Below are positions 32,418-41,477 of a DNA stretch of 64,000 bases, piece after piece (position 1 is the stretch's first letter; the number at the start of each line of letters is the position of its first letter). Both the position numbers and the translations under genes were made by a program. The notes under the pieces were generated by a model that saw nothing but the letters and a program-made list of their open reading frames with translations, searched no databases and was not told the DNA's origin. The DNA comes from Bryobacteraceae bacterium. GTDB lineage: Bacteria > Acidobacteriota > Terriglobia > Bryobacterales > Bryobacteraceae. Location of the stretch: contig JAWKHH010000002.1 in assembly GCA_041394945.1 (NCBI GenBank), positions 876,501-940,500 of the forward strand, written 5' to 3'.

Positions 32418-34286
32418 TTAGTAACTGAAGAGGAATTCGGTTTTGTTGACGAGGACCCAGGCGAGGTCTTCGAGGGCAAGGTTCCGCTGCGCCGCCGTGC
32501 GGGCGCGGCCGAGATGATCAGCGGCCTGGGCGCGCTCCGTGGCGTTGGGCAGGCGGCCCAGGAAAAGGAGGAACAGCTCATCGGCCACGCTTCCGTTGTC
32601 GGCCGCGGCGGCCACCTCCTGCAACCTCGGCGAGTTGCGCACCTTCAACCGCGTGGAGACGAAGGCGTGGTTCATCAGCGTGAGCTGCTGCACGATCGAT
32701 CCGTCCGGCGAGCGGGTGATGGTGTCGCGATTACCGCGAATGAAGGCGTCCATGAACGTGCGGGACGCGCCGTTGGTGCGCGGCTCCTGCGGGTCCGGCA
32801 ACTGGACCGCCCACTCGAACGGATTGTCGAACCCGTTGACGTTGTACGGAGTCGTGATGCCGGTGGCCTTCGCGATCGCGTCGTGGACCTCCTCGCCTTC
32901 GAGCCGCCGCGGGTAGCGCCTCGCGAACAGCGGGATGCGGCTCACGTCCCATTCGCCGTCATACCGCGCGCTGAGCTGATAGGCGGACGATTCGGCGATC
33001 ACGCGCAGGAAGGGGCGGATCTGGAAATTGCCGGCGGCGAACTGGGCGGCGAGAAGCTGTAGCAGCCGCGGGTGCGACGCCTGCAGCGTCCACGGCGCCG
33101 GCGGCGGATTGTCGGGGTCCAGCCGCGCCGGGTCGATTGCATCCACCGGCTCAATGAGTGCGTAGCCGAACATCGCCTTCCACAGCCGGTTGGCGAAGTT
33201 GAGGGCGAACAGCGGGTCGTCGACGAGCTTCTGGGCGAATGCCGCGCGCCAGTCATTGGAGTCCGGCGCGGATCCGTCGCGATACTCCGGAGTGATGGCC
33301 CGCGCCGTACCGATGGGCTGGCGCGCCGGCCGATTGCCGGTGGTAGTGTTCAGATTATAAGAGCCGTTGGGGCGGTCCGAAAGGTTGAACGAATCGAAGA
33401 GGGGATCGTTCCGGTCCGAGACTCGCTGGATGGTGACGCGGGCGAAATGCGCCGAGAGCCGCTGGGCGTCGGATCGCGTGGACTGGCCGCCCCAGAGGCT
33501 GAGCACGTCAAGGTGCCGGCGACCGTCGTGGCACAGGAGGCAATCGTAGTGGCCCATGCCGGCGAATCTCTGCATTGCCTGATAGAGGATGAAATCGTAG
33601 ACGTCCTGCGCCGGGCCCATCGTCTGCCGGCTGCCGAGCAGGTAGTTCACCGCGCCGGCTTCGTCCGCGTAGGAGTTGCCAGCGGCGGTGAGCATCTCGT
33701 ACACGGTGTCGCGTAGCGACTTTTCCCGCGCCAGCGAACCGCGCATCCAGTTATAGAAGGCGTTTCGGCCCCGAACCTGCCGGTTGATGTTGGTGTTGAC
33801 GATCACGTTGCCGGTTAGATCGCCGAGCCACATCGTCCACTTGTCTGTGAACTCGGGGGTGTAGAGCAGGCGGTCGATCACGCGGCCGCGCTTGTCGGCG
33901 GCGGTATCGGCGACGAAGTCCCGCACGTCGGCGGGCGAGGGGATGCGGCCGGTGAGATCGAGATAGATGCGGCGGAGAAAAGCCTCGTCCGTGGCGAGCC
34001 CGGCCGAGGGGACGTTGGCGGCTTCGAGCTTGTCCAGAATTTCGTTGTCGATAAAGTTACGCCGTGGGATGTCGCCCGGCGCCACGGTCCGCGAAGGCGC
34101 GCTGGTGCGCGTAGCCTTTAGCGTCCGGGCGTGGACGAGTAATTGCTCGCGCGATTGTCGTTGGAGGAATGCGTCCGGGTCTGCGCGGAACGAGCAGTTC
34201 TCGCCAGACGCGGCAGCGTCGTGATCAGCCGCAAAAAGGAAGGCGGCGCAAAGGAAAGGAAGCAATTTGTACTTCACGGACTTCAC
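32418..34286 (-). CDS. DUF1549/DUF1553 protein, partner of DUF1501
   Basis: A 622-residue exported protein with a signal peptide (YKLLPFLCAAFLFAA). DUF1549 (about 75-280) is visible as FIDNEILDKLEAANV, DEAFLRRIYLDLTGRIP and FTDKWTMWLGDL. DUF1553 (about 340-600) shows NFANRLWKAMFG, RRLEGEEVHDAIAKATG and LVNKTEFLFSY at the very end. Between them lies C-L-L-C-H in GHYDCLLCHDG, a possible haem c site. The GTG at 34286 has weak context; a second GTG four codons on, preceded by GAGG, is equally possible. A 10-nt gap leads to DUF1501. Such pairs are common in planctomycetes, verrucomicrobia and acidobacteria. Confidence 0.9.
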   Translation of the reverse strand: MKSVKYKLLPFLCAAFLFAADHDAAASGENCSFRADPDAFLQRQSREQLLVHARTLKATRTSAPSRTVAPGDIPRRNFIDNEILDKLEAANVPSAGLATDEAFLRRIYLDLTGRIPSPADVRDFVADTAADKRGRVIDRLLYTPEFTDKWTMWLGDLTGNVIVNTNINRQVRGRNAFYNWMRGSLAREKSLRDTVYEMLTAAGNSYADEAGAVNYLLGSRQTMGPAQDVYDFILYQAMQRFAGMGHYDCLLCHDGRRHLDVLSLWGGQSTRSDAQRLSAHFARVTIQRVSDRNDPLFDSFNLSDRPNGSYNLNTTTGNRPARQPIGTARAITPEYRDGSAPDSNDWRAAFAQKLVDDPLFALNFANRLWKAMFGYALIEPVDAIDPARLDPDNPPPAPWTLQASHPRLLQLLAAQFAAGNFQIRPFLRVIAESSAYQLSARYDGEWDVSRIPLFARRYPRRLEGEEVHDAIAKATGITTPYNVNGFDNPFEWAVQLPDPQEPRTNGASRTFMDAFIRGNRDTITRSPDGSIVQQLTLMNHAFVSTRLKVRNSPRLQEVAAAADNGSVADELFLLFLGRLPNATERAQAADHLGRARTAAQRNLALEDLAWVLVNKTEFLFSY

Positions 34287-34370
34287 CTCATCACCGTTCC
34301 CTCGTGGAAACCCACACGGCGGACCGGATGTTTCGATTACAGCACAGATATTTTGGTACGCGGGTACGGT

Positions 34371-35774
34371 TTAGCCAAGCCGTCCGCCGAGCGTGGGGGC
34401 GAACCTCCCGGGGATGAGGGTGGCGAGGCGTTTCTTGATCGGGGCGGAGGCGGGCGCACCGGCGATGTTACGGAACTCGTGAGGATCCTCCGTGTGGTTG
34501 TAGAGCTCTTCGGTGGCGTCCGGGTAGCGGATGTAGCGGAAGCGTTCGTCGCGCACGGCGGCGTAGTTTTCGCCGTAAGTGGTGAGCGCGGGGCGATCCC
34601 ATTTGGCGCGCGGGTTGCGGCACAGCGGAGCGAGACTGCGGCCTTCAACTCGGCCGGTGCGCAGGCGGCAGAATTCGGCTAGCGTGGGGAAGATATCGAT
34701 CAGGCCGATGGTGCGGGCGCACACCGAGCCAGGTCGCGTGACGCTGGGGACGCGGATGGCTGCCGGTACGCGCGCGGACTGTTCCCAGAGCGTGGTCTTC
34801 TCCCAATGATCCTTTTCGCCGCAATGGTATCCGTTGTCGGACCAGAAAACGACGATGGTGTCGTTGGCGTGCGGGCTGGCGTCGATCGCATCGAGCACGC
34901 GGCCGAGGGACCAGTCGGCAAAGGTGGTGCAGGCGGCGTAGGCGTGGAGGAACCGGCGCCAGGAGGCCGGGTTGTTGCGGCCGGTGGCTTCGAAGCGTTC
35001 GCCCCAAACCTTGGAGAGCATGCGCGCTTCCGGCGGGGTGTCGGCGAGGTCATCCTCTTTATACCCGGCCGGCGGGACCTGCATGTCTTCCGGGCGGTAC
35101 ATGTCGAAGAAGCGCTTCGGCGCGGTGAAGGGCGTGTGGGGACGCCAGAGGCCGTAGACGGCGAAGAAGGGTTTTTCGTGCTTTTGCGCGAGGATGTCGA
35201 TGATGGCTTCGGCGTTGGGGACGTCGGGGAATTCGGAGTCGGGGCGCTGCCATGCGGTGGTTCCCCACCAGCGGTCCGTGGGGATTTCGAGATCCTGTTT
35301 CGGCGGAAAGGGACCGAAGCCGCCGCCGAAATACTGGTTGTCCCACATCGTCTTCTCGCGTTCCGGGGCGGTGGGGGCGTGGAGGATCTTCCCGCGTCCG
35401 AACGTCGTATAGCCGTTGCGTTTGAAACATTCGATCATGTTTTCGGTTTTGTCGAGCGGCGGCTTGGTCCAGGGATCGCAGCCATTCCGGTAGGCGCCTG
35501 TGGTGTGGGGGTAGAGTCCGCTGAACACGGCGGCGCGGGAGGGGACGCAGGCCGGGGAGGCGCAATAGGCGCGCTCGAAGGTGCACGCGGAGCGTTTGAA
35601 GCGATCGAGGTTGGGGATCCTGACGCCTGGATACGCGCCGAAGAAGCCGTAGTCGTTCATGTCGTCGGCGATGAGCATGAGGACGTTCGGGGGGCGGCGT
35701 TGCTCGGCGGCGAGGAGGGGGGCGGAGAGAAGGGTGCGGCGTGTGAGAGTCATAGGGCGCCTGTCTCGATTCAT
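34371..35774 (-). CDS. Type I sulfatase (iduronate-2-sulfatase/choline-sulfatase-like)
   Basis: A 467-residue sulfatase with the formylglycine motif C-V-P-S-R at Cys76 (SPACVPSRAAVFSGLYP). Metal sites are LIADDMNDYGF (DD at 37-38) and FWSDNGYHCGEKDHWEK. The C-terminus carries ATEELYNHTEDPHEFRNI. It starts with TLTRRTLLSAPLLA, a Tat-like signal. The first ATG (35772-35774) overlaps the xerC stop as ATGA; the ATG seven codons on (35751-35753) gives a tidier signal. Either way the gene follows xerC without a promoter gap, an unusual pairing. Substrate unknown; sequence style is nearest to glycosaminoglycan-type sulfatases. Confidence 0.92.
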   Translation of the reverse strand: MNRDRRPMTLTRRTLLSAPLLAAEQRRPPNVLMLIADDMNDYGFFGAYPGVRIPNLDRFKRSACTFERAYCASPACVPSRAAVFSGLYPHTTGAYRNGCDPWTKPPLDKTENMIECFKRNGYTTFGRGKILHAPTAPEREKTMWDNQYFGGGFGPFPPKQDLEIPTDRWWGTTAWQRPDSEFPDVPNAEAIIDILAQKHEKPFFAVYGLWRPHTPFTAPKRFFDMYRPEDMQVPPAGYKEDDLADTPPEARMLSKVWGERFEATGRNNPASWRRFLHAYAACTTFADWSLGRVLDAIDASPHANDTIVVFWSDNGYHCGEKDHWEKTTLWEQSARVPAAIRVPSVTRPGSVCARTIGLIDIFPTLAEFCRLRTGRVEGRSLAPLCRNPRAKWDRPALTTYGENYAAVRDERFRYIRYPDATEELYNHTEDPHEFRNIAGAPASAPIKKRLATLIPGRFAPTLGGRLG

Positions 35775-36694
35775 GCTTTCGGGTGGGCCTTGTCGTAGAC
35801 GGCGATCATGTCTTCGAGCGCCACCTGCGTATACTTCTGCGTCGTCGAGAGATTAGCGTGTCCGAGTAACTCCTGGATGCTGCGGAGATCGGCGCCCGCG
35901 GCGAGCAAGTGGGTGGCGTAGGCATGGCGGAGGGTGTGCGGATGCATGGCGTTGTCGCCGGAGATGTAGGTGGCGTAGAACTTGACGATGTTACGGACGG
36001 AACGGTCCGTGAGGCGGGCGCCGCGGTTGTTCAGGAAGACGGCGCGCTCGCCGGGGGAGGGGCGGCGATCCTCGGAGGCGAGGTAGCGGTCCAGCGCGGC
36101 GGCGGCTTTGGCGCCGTAGGGGACAACGCGTTCCTTGCGGCCCTTGCCGCGGACACGGAGCCACTGTTCAGCACGGTCGATGTCGTCGAGGTTGAGTCCG
36201 CAGAGCTCGGAAACGCGGAGGCCGCAGCCGTAGAGGAGCTCGAAAACGGCAAGGTCGCGGACGGGGTAGGGGCGGTTGAGATCCGCGGTGGGGATGGCGT
36301 CGACGAGCGTGTTGGCTTGTTCGGGCGTCGGGACGGTGGGGAGTTTCTTGGGGATCTTCGGAGTTCGGAGCAGCTTGGGGATGTTCGAGGGGACGACACC
36401 TTCGCGGTAAAGGAACTTGAACAGGGACCGGACGGCGGCTAGCTTGCGGCGGATGGAAACGGTTTCGAGGCGCTGATCGTAAAGAGAGCCTAGCCATTCG
36501 CGCAGGGCGAGGGTGTCGATCGACGCCGGGTGGGGCGGCGCGCCGCCGGGCGGGGAGAAGTAGGTGAGGAACTGCGCGAGGTCCGATGCGTAGTTGCGCA
36601 GCGTGTGCGGCGATACATTCTCCCGCCGGCGTTCGTCGAGATACTGCTCGATCGCTTCAGCGAGCGAATCAGGCCGGGACGGCGAGGTATTCAT
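35771..36694 (-). CDS. xerC: Tyrosine recombinase XerC
   Basis: A 307-residue site-specific recombinase that resolves chromosome dimers at dif. The N-terminal SAM-like core-binding domain covers about 12-95 (LAEAIEQYLDERRRENVSPHT). All catalytic residues are seen: Arg in YGCGLRVSELCGL, Lys in RGKGRKERVVP, the H-x-x-R of HPHTLRHAYATHLL, His in LLGHANLSTTQ and the nucleophile Tyr in KYTQV. It overlaps trmFO by 26 nt, a classic gene pair also found in Bacillus (trmFO-codV). The frame is open 34 codons upstream but these lie inside trmFO. It is a housekeeping recombinase rather than an island integrase. Confidence 0.92.
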   Translation of the reverse strand: MNTSPSRPDSLAEAIEQYLDERRRENVSPHTLRNYASDLAQFLTYFSPPGGAPPHPASIDTLALREWLGSLYDQRLETVSIRRKLAAVRSLFKFLYREGVVPSNIPKLLRTPKIPKKLPTVPTPEQANTLVDAIPTADLNRPYPVRDLAVFELLYGCGLRVSELCGLNLDDIDRAEQWLRVRGKGRKERVVPYGAKAAAALDRYLASEDRRPSPGERAVFLNNRGARLTDRSVRNIVKFYATYISGDNAMHPHTLRHAYATHLLAAGADLRSIQELLGHANLSTTQKYTQVALEDMIAVYDKAHPKA

Positions 36695-37994
36695 CGAATT
36701 TCTCGAGGGCGCGGCGGCAGACTTCGGCCTGACGCGCGCGCTTATCGCGGCGGAAGCGGGCGAGCGTTTCCTCGTCGAGTTTCGGCAGCAGGTCAAAAGT
36801 AATGTTGGCCGGCTGGTAGCGGGCCGGATCCGCGCGGGCGACGTAGTGGCAAAGCGAGCCGAGGGCCGTTTCGCGAGGCGGCGCGGTGAACGGCTGGCCG
36901 GCGGCGAGCGCGGCGGCGTGGCGTCCGGCGAGGAACCCGGTAGCGATCGACTCCACGTAGCCTTCGATGCCGGCGATTTGCCCGGCGAAGAAGATGCGCG
37001 GCTGGGCCCGTAGGTGGAGCGCCGGCTCGAGCAGCGCCGGCGCGTTGATGTACGTGTTGCGGTGGATCTGCCCGTAGCGGAGGAACTCGGCGTTTTGCAG
37101 ACCGGGGATCAGGCGGAACACGCGTGCCTGGTCGCCGTATTTGAGGTAGTTCTGAAAGCCGACTAAGTTGTAACTGGACGAACGGAGATCCTCGCTCCGC
37201 AACTGGACGACGGCGTACGGGCGCCGGCCGGTGCGCGGATCCTCGAGCCCCATCGGCTTCATCGGGCCGAACCGGAGCGTGTCACGCCCGCGGCGGGCCA
37301 GTTCCTCGATCGGAAGACAGGCCTCGAAATACGGAACGTCGTCGGGGATGTGCGGCGTGTGTGAGTGCGCTTCGAGCAGCGCGTCGACGAAGCGTTCGTA
37401 CTCGTCGCGGGTGAACGGGCAGTTCAGGTAGTCGTCGGTGCCATCGAGAGACTTGCCGTAGCGCGAGGCGGCAAAGGCGATCGAATGGTCGATGGCGTCG
37501 GCGTCGACGATGGGGCTGATCGAGTCGTAGAAGAACAGCCGGTTGGAGCCCGTGAGGGAGGCGATGGAGGCGGCGAGCGCGTCCGACGTCAGGGGGCCGC
37601 TGGCGATAATGACGATCCCTTCCGGCGGCACTTCGGCGATCTCCTCCCGGCGGACCTCAATGCCGGGAAGCGCGGCCACCGCATCGGTAACCGCCTCGGA
37701 GAATCGCTCGCGATCGACGGTCAGCGCGTGCCCGGCCGGGACGCGCGTCTTCGCCGCGATGTCGAGCAGAAGGCTCCCGGCGCGGCGAAGTTCTTCCTTG
37801 AGAAGCCACGGCGCGGTGTTCGGCGACTCGCTCTTCAGCGAGTTCGAGCAGACGAGTTCGGCGAGGCGATCGGTTTGGTGGGCGGGCGTGGTCCGCGCCG
37901 GGCGCATCTCGTAGAGGGTGGCGCGAAGGCCGGCGCGGGCGACCTGCCAGGCTGCCTCAGCGCCTGCCAGACCGCCGCCGATGATGGCGATCAT
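36669..37994 (-). CDS. trmFO: Folate/FAD-dependent tRNA (uracil-54-C5)-methyltransferase TrmFO
   Basis: A 441-residue flavoprotein that makes ribothymidine-54 in the tRNA T-loop using methylene-tetrahydrofolate. The FAD-binding N-terminus IAIIGGGLAGAEAAWQVA is followed by YEMRPARTTPAHQTD and LVCSNSLKSE, both typical TrmFO motifs. Further on are GPMKPMGLEDPRTG and FAGQIAGIEGYVESIATGF. I start at the ATG at 37992-37994, which begins the Rossmann strand; an ATG nine codons upstream (38021) is also possible. It is divergent from the TldD-like gene (43 nt). Confidence 0.95.
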   Translation of the reverse strand: MIAIIGGGLAGAEAAWQVARAGLRATLYEMRPARTTPAHQTDRLAELVCSNSLKSESPNTAPWLLKEELRRAGSLLLDIAAKTRVPAGHALTVDRERFSEAVTDAVAALPGIEVRREEIAEVPPEGIVIIASGPLTSDALAASIASLTGSNRLFFYDSISPIVDADAIDHSIAFAASRYGKSLDGTDDYLNCPFTRDEYERFVDALLEAHSHTPHIPDDVPYFEACLPIEELARRGRDTLRFGPMKPMGLEDPRTGRRPYAVVQLRSEDLRSSSYNLVGFQNYLKYGDQARVFRLIPGLQNAEFLRYGQIHRNTYINAPALLEPALHLRAQPRIFFAGQIAGIEGYVESIATGFLAGRHAAALAAGQPFTAPPRETALGSLCHYVARADPARYQPANITFDLLPKLDEETLARFRRDKRARQAEVCRRALEKFDEYLAVPA

Positions 37995-38037
37995 GAGTTT
38001 ACGATCTTCATTTTCACCCATTTGATATTCTGATGGC

Positions 38038-39720
38038 GTGTGGAGAACTCCCCTTCTCGTGGCGGTGGCGGCGCTGTGCGCCCGGGCCGAGACACCCGAC
38101 CTGCTCAACATCCTGAAGCAGGAACTGAATCGTAACTTCGAGGTGCTGCGCGAGAAGGGCGATCCGAAACCTTATTACATCGCCTACGCGGTGACCGATG
38201 CGGAGAACGCCGGAGTGTCGGCGTCGCAGGGCGCGTTGTCGAGCATGCAGGAGCCGCGGCGCCGGCGCACTCTCGACGTGACCGTCCGTGTGGGTTCGCC
38301 CGAGCTCGACAACTACCGCTCCATTCGCGGCGACTTCGCGCAGTTCACCGCCGGTGTTTCGATCGCGCTCGAGGACAACCCGAACGCGATCAAGCTGGCG
38401 CTGTGGCGCGAAACGGACCGGTGCTACCGCCTCGCGGCTCAGCGGCTGATCAACATTCAGACGAACAAGGAAGTGCAGGTGGCGGAGAAGGAGGCGTCCA
38501 ACGATTTTTCTCCGGCGGAGAAGCAGGAGTTCGCCGGGATGCCGCCGCCGCTCGCGTTCGACGTCGACGATTGGAGCAAGCGCGCACGGAAGCTTTCCGG
38601 CGAGTTCGCCAAGTACCCCGGCGTGCTCGCCTCGGCGATCGGCGTGAACGGATCGCGGGAAGTGAAGTATTTCGTCAACACCGAGGGTACGGCGCTGGCG
38701 CACGGTCAGCAGTTCTACCGCGTAACGCTTTCGGCGCAAGGCAAGGCGCAGGACGGCATGGACCTGGCGACGTTCGATAGCTTCAACGCCGGGCACGCCA
38801 ATCGCATTCCGAGCGACGACGACATCCGCAAAGGGATCGAGCACGTGGCCGGCGACCTGACGAAGCTGCTCGATGCGCAGGTGGTGGAGCCGTTCGTCGG
38901 TCCGGCGATCCTTTCGGGCCGCGCGGCGGGCGTGTTTTTCCACGAAATTTTCGGCCATCGCGTGGAGGGGCACCGGCTCAAGGACGAGAGCGACGGGCAG
39001 ACATTCGCCAAGTCCGTGGGCACGGCGGTGCTGCCGGAGTTCATTTCAGTGACGTTCGATCCGACCCGCCATGAGGCGGCGGGAGAGGACCTGAACGGTT
39101 GGTACGCGTTCGACGACGAAGGCGTGAAAGCGCGCCCCGTGCATCTGGTGGAGAACGGGATTCTGAAAACCTTTCTCATGTCGCGTACGCCGAATCCGCG
39201 CGTGGATCATTCAAACGGACACGGCCGCCGGCAGGCGGGCGCGGAGGTGGTGGCGCGGCAATCGAACCTGCTCGTGGAGGCGTCGCGCACGGTGACAGAG
39301 ACGCGGCTGAAGCAGATGCTGCTCGAAGAAGTCCGGCGGCAGGGGAAACCGTATGGGTTCTATTTCCAGGAGATCACCGGCGGCTTCACGAACACGTCCC
39401 GGCGCGGCATTCAGGCATTCAAGGTGATCCCTCTGGTGGTGTACCGGATCTATCCGGATGGCAAGGAGGAGATCGTGCGCGGGGCCGATATCGTGGGGAC
39501 GCCGCTGGCCAGTTTCGCGAAGATTCTCGCGGCCGGCGACAAGATCGAAGTGTTTAACGGCTACTGCGGCGCCGAGAGCGGCAGCGTTCCCGTGTCGGCG
39601 GTGTCGCCGGCGATTCTGGTTTCCGAACTGGAAGTGCAGAAGAAGGAAAGCTCGCGTAACCGTCCGCCGCTGCTGCCGCCGCCGGGCAAGCAATCAGTGA
39701 GCGCGGAGGTGGCGCGGTGA
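38038..39720 (+). CDS. Exported TldD-like metallopeptidase
   Basis: A 560-residue homologue of the TldD/PmbA family. The active-site motif H-E-I-F-G-H occupies residues 302-307 (GVFFHEIFGHRVEGHRL), so zinc binding should be intact. Other family elements: VLPEFISVTFDPT, DDEGVKARPVHLVENGILKTFLMSR and GFTNTSRRGIQAF. Unlike cytoplasmic TldD it opens with a signal peptide (WRTPLLVAVAALCARAETP). The start is GTG. It overlaps the next gene, its degenerate partner, as GTGA. In E. coli TldD works with TldE on unfolded peptides such as microcin and CcdA; the role of an exported version is not established. Confidence 0.88.
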   Translation: MWRTPLLVAVAALCARAETPDLLNILKQELNRNFEVLREKGDPKPYYIAYAVTDAENAGVSASQGALSSMQEPRRRRTLDVTVRVGSPELDNYRSIRGDFAQFTAGVSIALEDNPNAIKLALWRETDRCYRLAAQRLINIQTNKEVQVAEKEASNDFSPAEKQEFAGMPPPLAFDVDDWSKRARKLSGEFAKYPGVLASAIGVNGSREVKYFVNTEGTALAHGQQFYRVTLSAQGKAQDGMDLATFDSFNAGHANRIPSDDDIRKGIEHVAGDLTKLLDAQVVEPFVGPAILSGRAAGVFFHEIFGHRVEGHRLKDESDGQTFAKSVGTAVLPEFISVTFDPTRHEAAGEDLNGWYAFDDEGVKARPVHLVENGILKTFLMSRTPNPRVDHSNGHGRRQAGAEVVARQSNLLVEASRTVTETRLKQMLLEEVRRQGKPYGFYFQEITGGFTNTSRRGIQAFKVIPLVVYRIYPDGKEEIVRGADIVGTPLASFAKILAAGDKIEVFNGYCGAESGSVPVSAVSPAILVSELEVQKKESSRNRPPLLPPPGKQSVSAEVAR

Positions 39721-41468
39721 GGCGGCGCGAGTTTTTCATCCTTGCCGCGGCCGCTGCCGCCGTGCGGGCGCAGAAGCAGGAAGACGACGCGATCCTCGAA
39801 GCGATGCGCGAGGAGATCGCGCGGTCCAAGGAGTTGAAGATCGGAGGCACGGACCCGGTCTACTACGTCGAGTACGGGCTCGATGAACTCGACACGTTCA
39901 CGGCGGCGGCGTCCATGGGCGCGCTGGTGAGCGCGAATCATAGCCGCGCGCGGATCCCCCGCGTGCAGGTCCGCGTCGGCGATTACCGGTTCGACAACAC
40001 CAACTACATCTTCACCGATCTGTTCGCGCGCGCCGGTGGGCGCGTGGTGCTCGACGACGATGTGGATGCGATCCGGCGCCAATACTGGCTGATGACGGAC
40101 CAGGTTTTCAAAGGCTCTCTCGAGGCGATTTCGCGGAAGCGGTCCGCGCTGCGCAACGTTACGCAGCAGGAGGTGCTGAACGATTTCGCCAAGGCCGATC
40201 CGGTGAAGTTCTATCGCCCGCCGACGAAGGTGGTTTCGCGGGAGGAGGAATGGAAATCGCTGGCGAGCCGGGTTTCGGCGGTGTTCGTGAAGCATCCGCG
40301 CGTGACTCAGTCCGGCGTCGAGATCGAAGTCGCCTACTCGAATACCTACGTGGTGACGTCGGAGGGGACGGAACTGCGGTTCCCCGAGGACCTTTTCTTC
40401 GTACGGATTCGGGCGTCGGCGCAAGCCAAGGACGGAATGCCGGTGCGCGACGCGCTGGTCTTTCAGTCGCGCGAGTTGGGCGGGCTGCCCGGCGAGCAGG
40501 AACTGCTGCGCGGCGCCGAAGAGGTGGCGCGCAACGTAGAGGCGCAACTCGATGCGGCGGTGGAAGAGGATTACTCAGGTCCGGTGCTGGTGGAAGGCGA
40601 CGCGGCGCCGCAGTTATTCGCGCACTTACTGGGTGCGAACCTGGGGCTTACGCGGCGTCCGGTGAGCGAGCCCGGCCGGTCATTCCCGACGCCGCAGAGC
40701 GAACTCGAAGGCCGCCTGGGTTCCCGCGTGCTGCCGGAGTGGATGGACGCGGTGGACGATCCGACGCTGGCGGAGTTCCAAGGCGAGCGCTTGCAGGGCG
40801 GCTACGAGATCGACATGGAGGGCGTGCGGCCGGCTCCGCTGAAGGTGGTGGAAGAAGGGAAGGTTAAGAACTTCCTATTGACGCGGCTTCCGGTGCGGGG
40901 TTTCGAGGGGTCCAACGGGCGGGCTCGATTGCCGGGCGCGTTCGGTTCGAAGGCGGCGGTGTTTTCGAACCTCATTGTCACTGCGAGGGAGTCCAAGCCG
41001 GCGGCGGATTTGAAGAAGCAGCTCATTGAGATGTTGAACCAGCGGGCGAAGCCGTATGGCCTGCTGGTGCGCAAGCTCGATTTTCCCACCGCGGCGTCGG
41101 CCGGCGAGATTCGGCGGATGGCGACCGCGAGCGGCCAGCGCGGGGGCAGCGTGCGACCCACGGTGTCGCCCGTGCTGGTGTACCGCGTGTATCCGGACGG
41201 CCGCGAAGAGGCGGTGCGGGGCATGACGTTTCGCGGGTTGAACGCGCGGTCACTGCGTGACATCGTCGCCGCTTCCAACGCTTCGGCCGTATTCCACTTC
41301 ATCGGTGATGGTTCCCCGCTGCCTTCGATGGGCGGCGCTGGCTACATCGTGCCGAACAGCGTGGTGGCGCCGGCGGTGCTTTTCGAAGACATGGAGCTCG
41401 AGAAGCGACAGGAGGATTGGCCGAAGCTTCCGCTCGCGCCGCCTCCGGAGCTTACCTCTTCGCTCTAA
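39717..41468 (+). CDS. Exported TldE/PmbA-like partner lacking the zinc motif
   Basis: A 583-residue paralogue of the TldD-like protein. It begins with MRRREFFILAAAAAAVRAQ, a Tat-like signal. Where TldD has HEIFGH, this protein reads AHLLGA (residues 302-307; only the Gly is kept), so it cannot hold zinc the same way. C-terminal family features remain: LPEWMDAVDDPTLAEFQGERLQGG, GVRPAPLKVVEEGKVKNFLLTR and VYRVYPDGREEAVRG. This mirrors the TldD(active)/TldE(inactive) heterodimer. The GTGA overlap with the upstream gene supports a 1:1 complex. The LptFG gene follows 9 nt later. Confidence 0.85.
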   Translation: MRRREFFILAAAAAAVRAQKQEDDAILEAMREEIARSKELKIGGTDPVYYVEYGLDELDTFTAAASMGALVSANHSRARIPRVQVRVGDYRFDNTNYIFTDLFARAGGRVVLDDDVDAIRRQYWLMTDQVFKGSLEAISRKRSALRNVTQQEVLNDFAKADPVKFYRPPTKVVSREEEWKSLASRVSAVFVKHPRVTQSGVEIEVAYSNTYVVTSEGTELRFPEDLFFVRIRASAQAKDGMPVRDALVFQSRELGGLPGEQELLRGAEEVARNVEAQLDAAVEEDYSGPVLVEGDAAPQLFAHLLGANLGLTRRPVSEPGRSFPTPQSELEGRLGSRVLPEWMDAVDDPTLAEFQGERLQGGYEIDMEGVRPAPLKVVEEGKVKNFLLTRLPVRGFEGSNGRARLPGAFGSKAAVFSNLIVTARESKPAADLKKQLIEMLNQRAKPYGLLVRKLDFPTAASAGEIRRMATASGQRGGSVRPTVSPVLVYRVYPDGREEAVRGMTFRGLNARSLRDIVAASNASAVFHFIGDGSPLPSMGGAGYIVPNSVVAPAVLFEDMELEKRQEDWPKLPLAPPPELTSSL

Positions 41469-41477
41469 CGCGCCGTC

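Noticed and set aside
35771..36694. XerC as an integrase marking a genomic island
   Set aside because: Its place next to trmFO and its sequence are those of the housekeeping XerC; no att repeats or tRNA were found.
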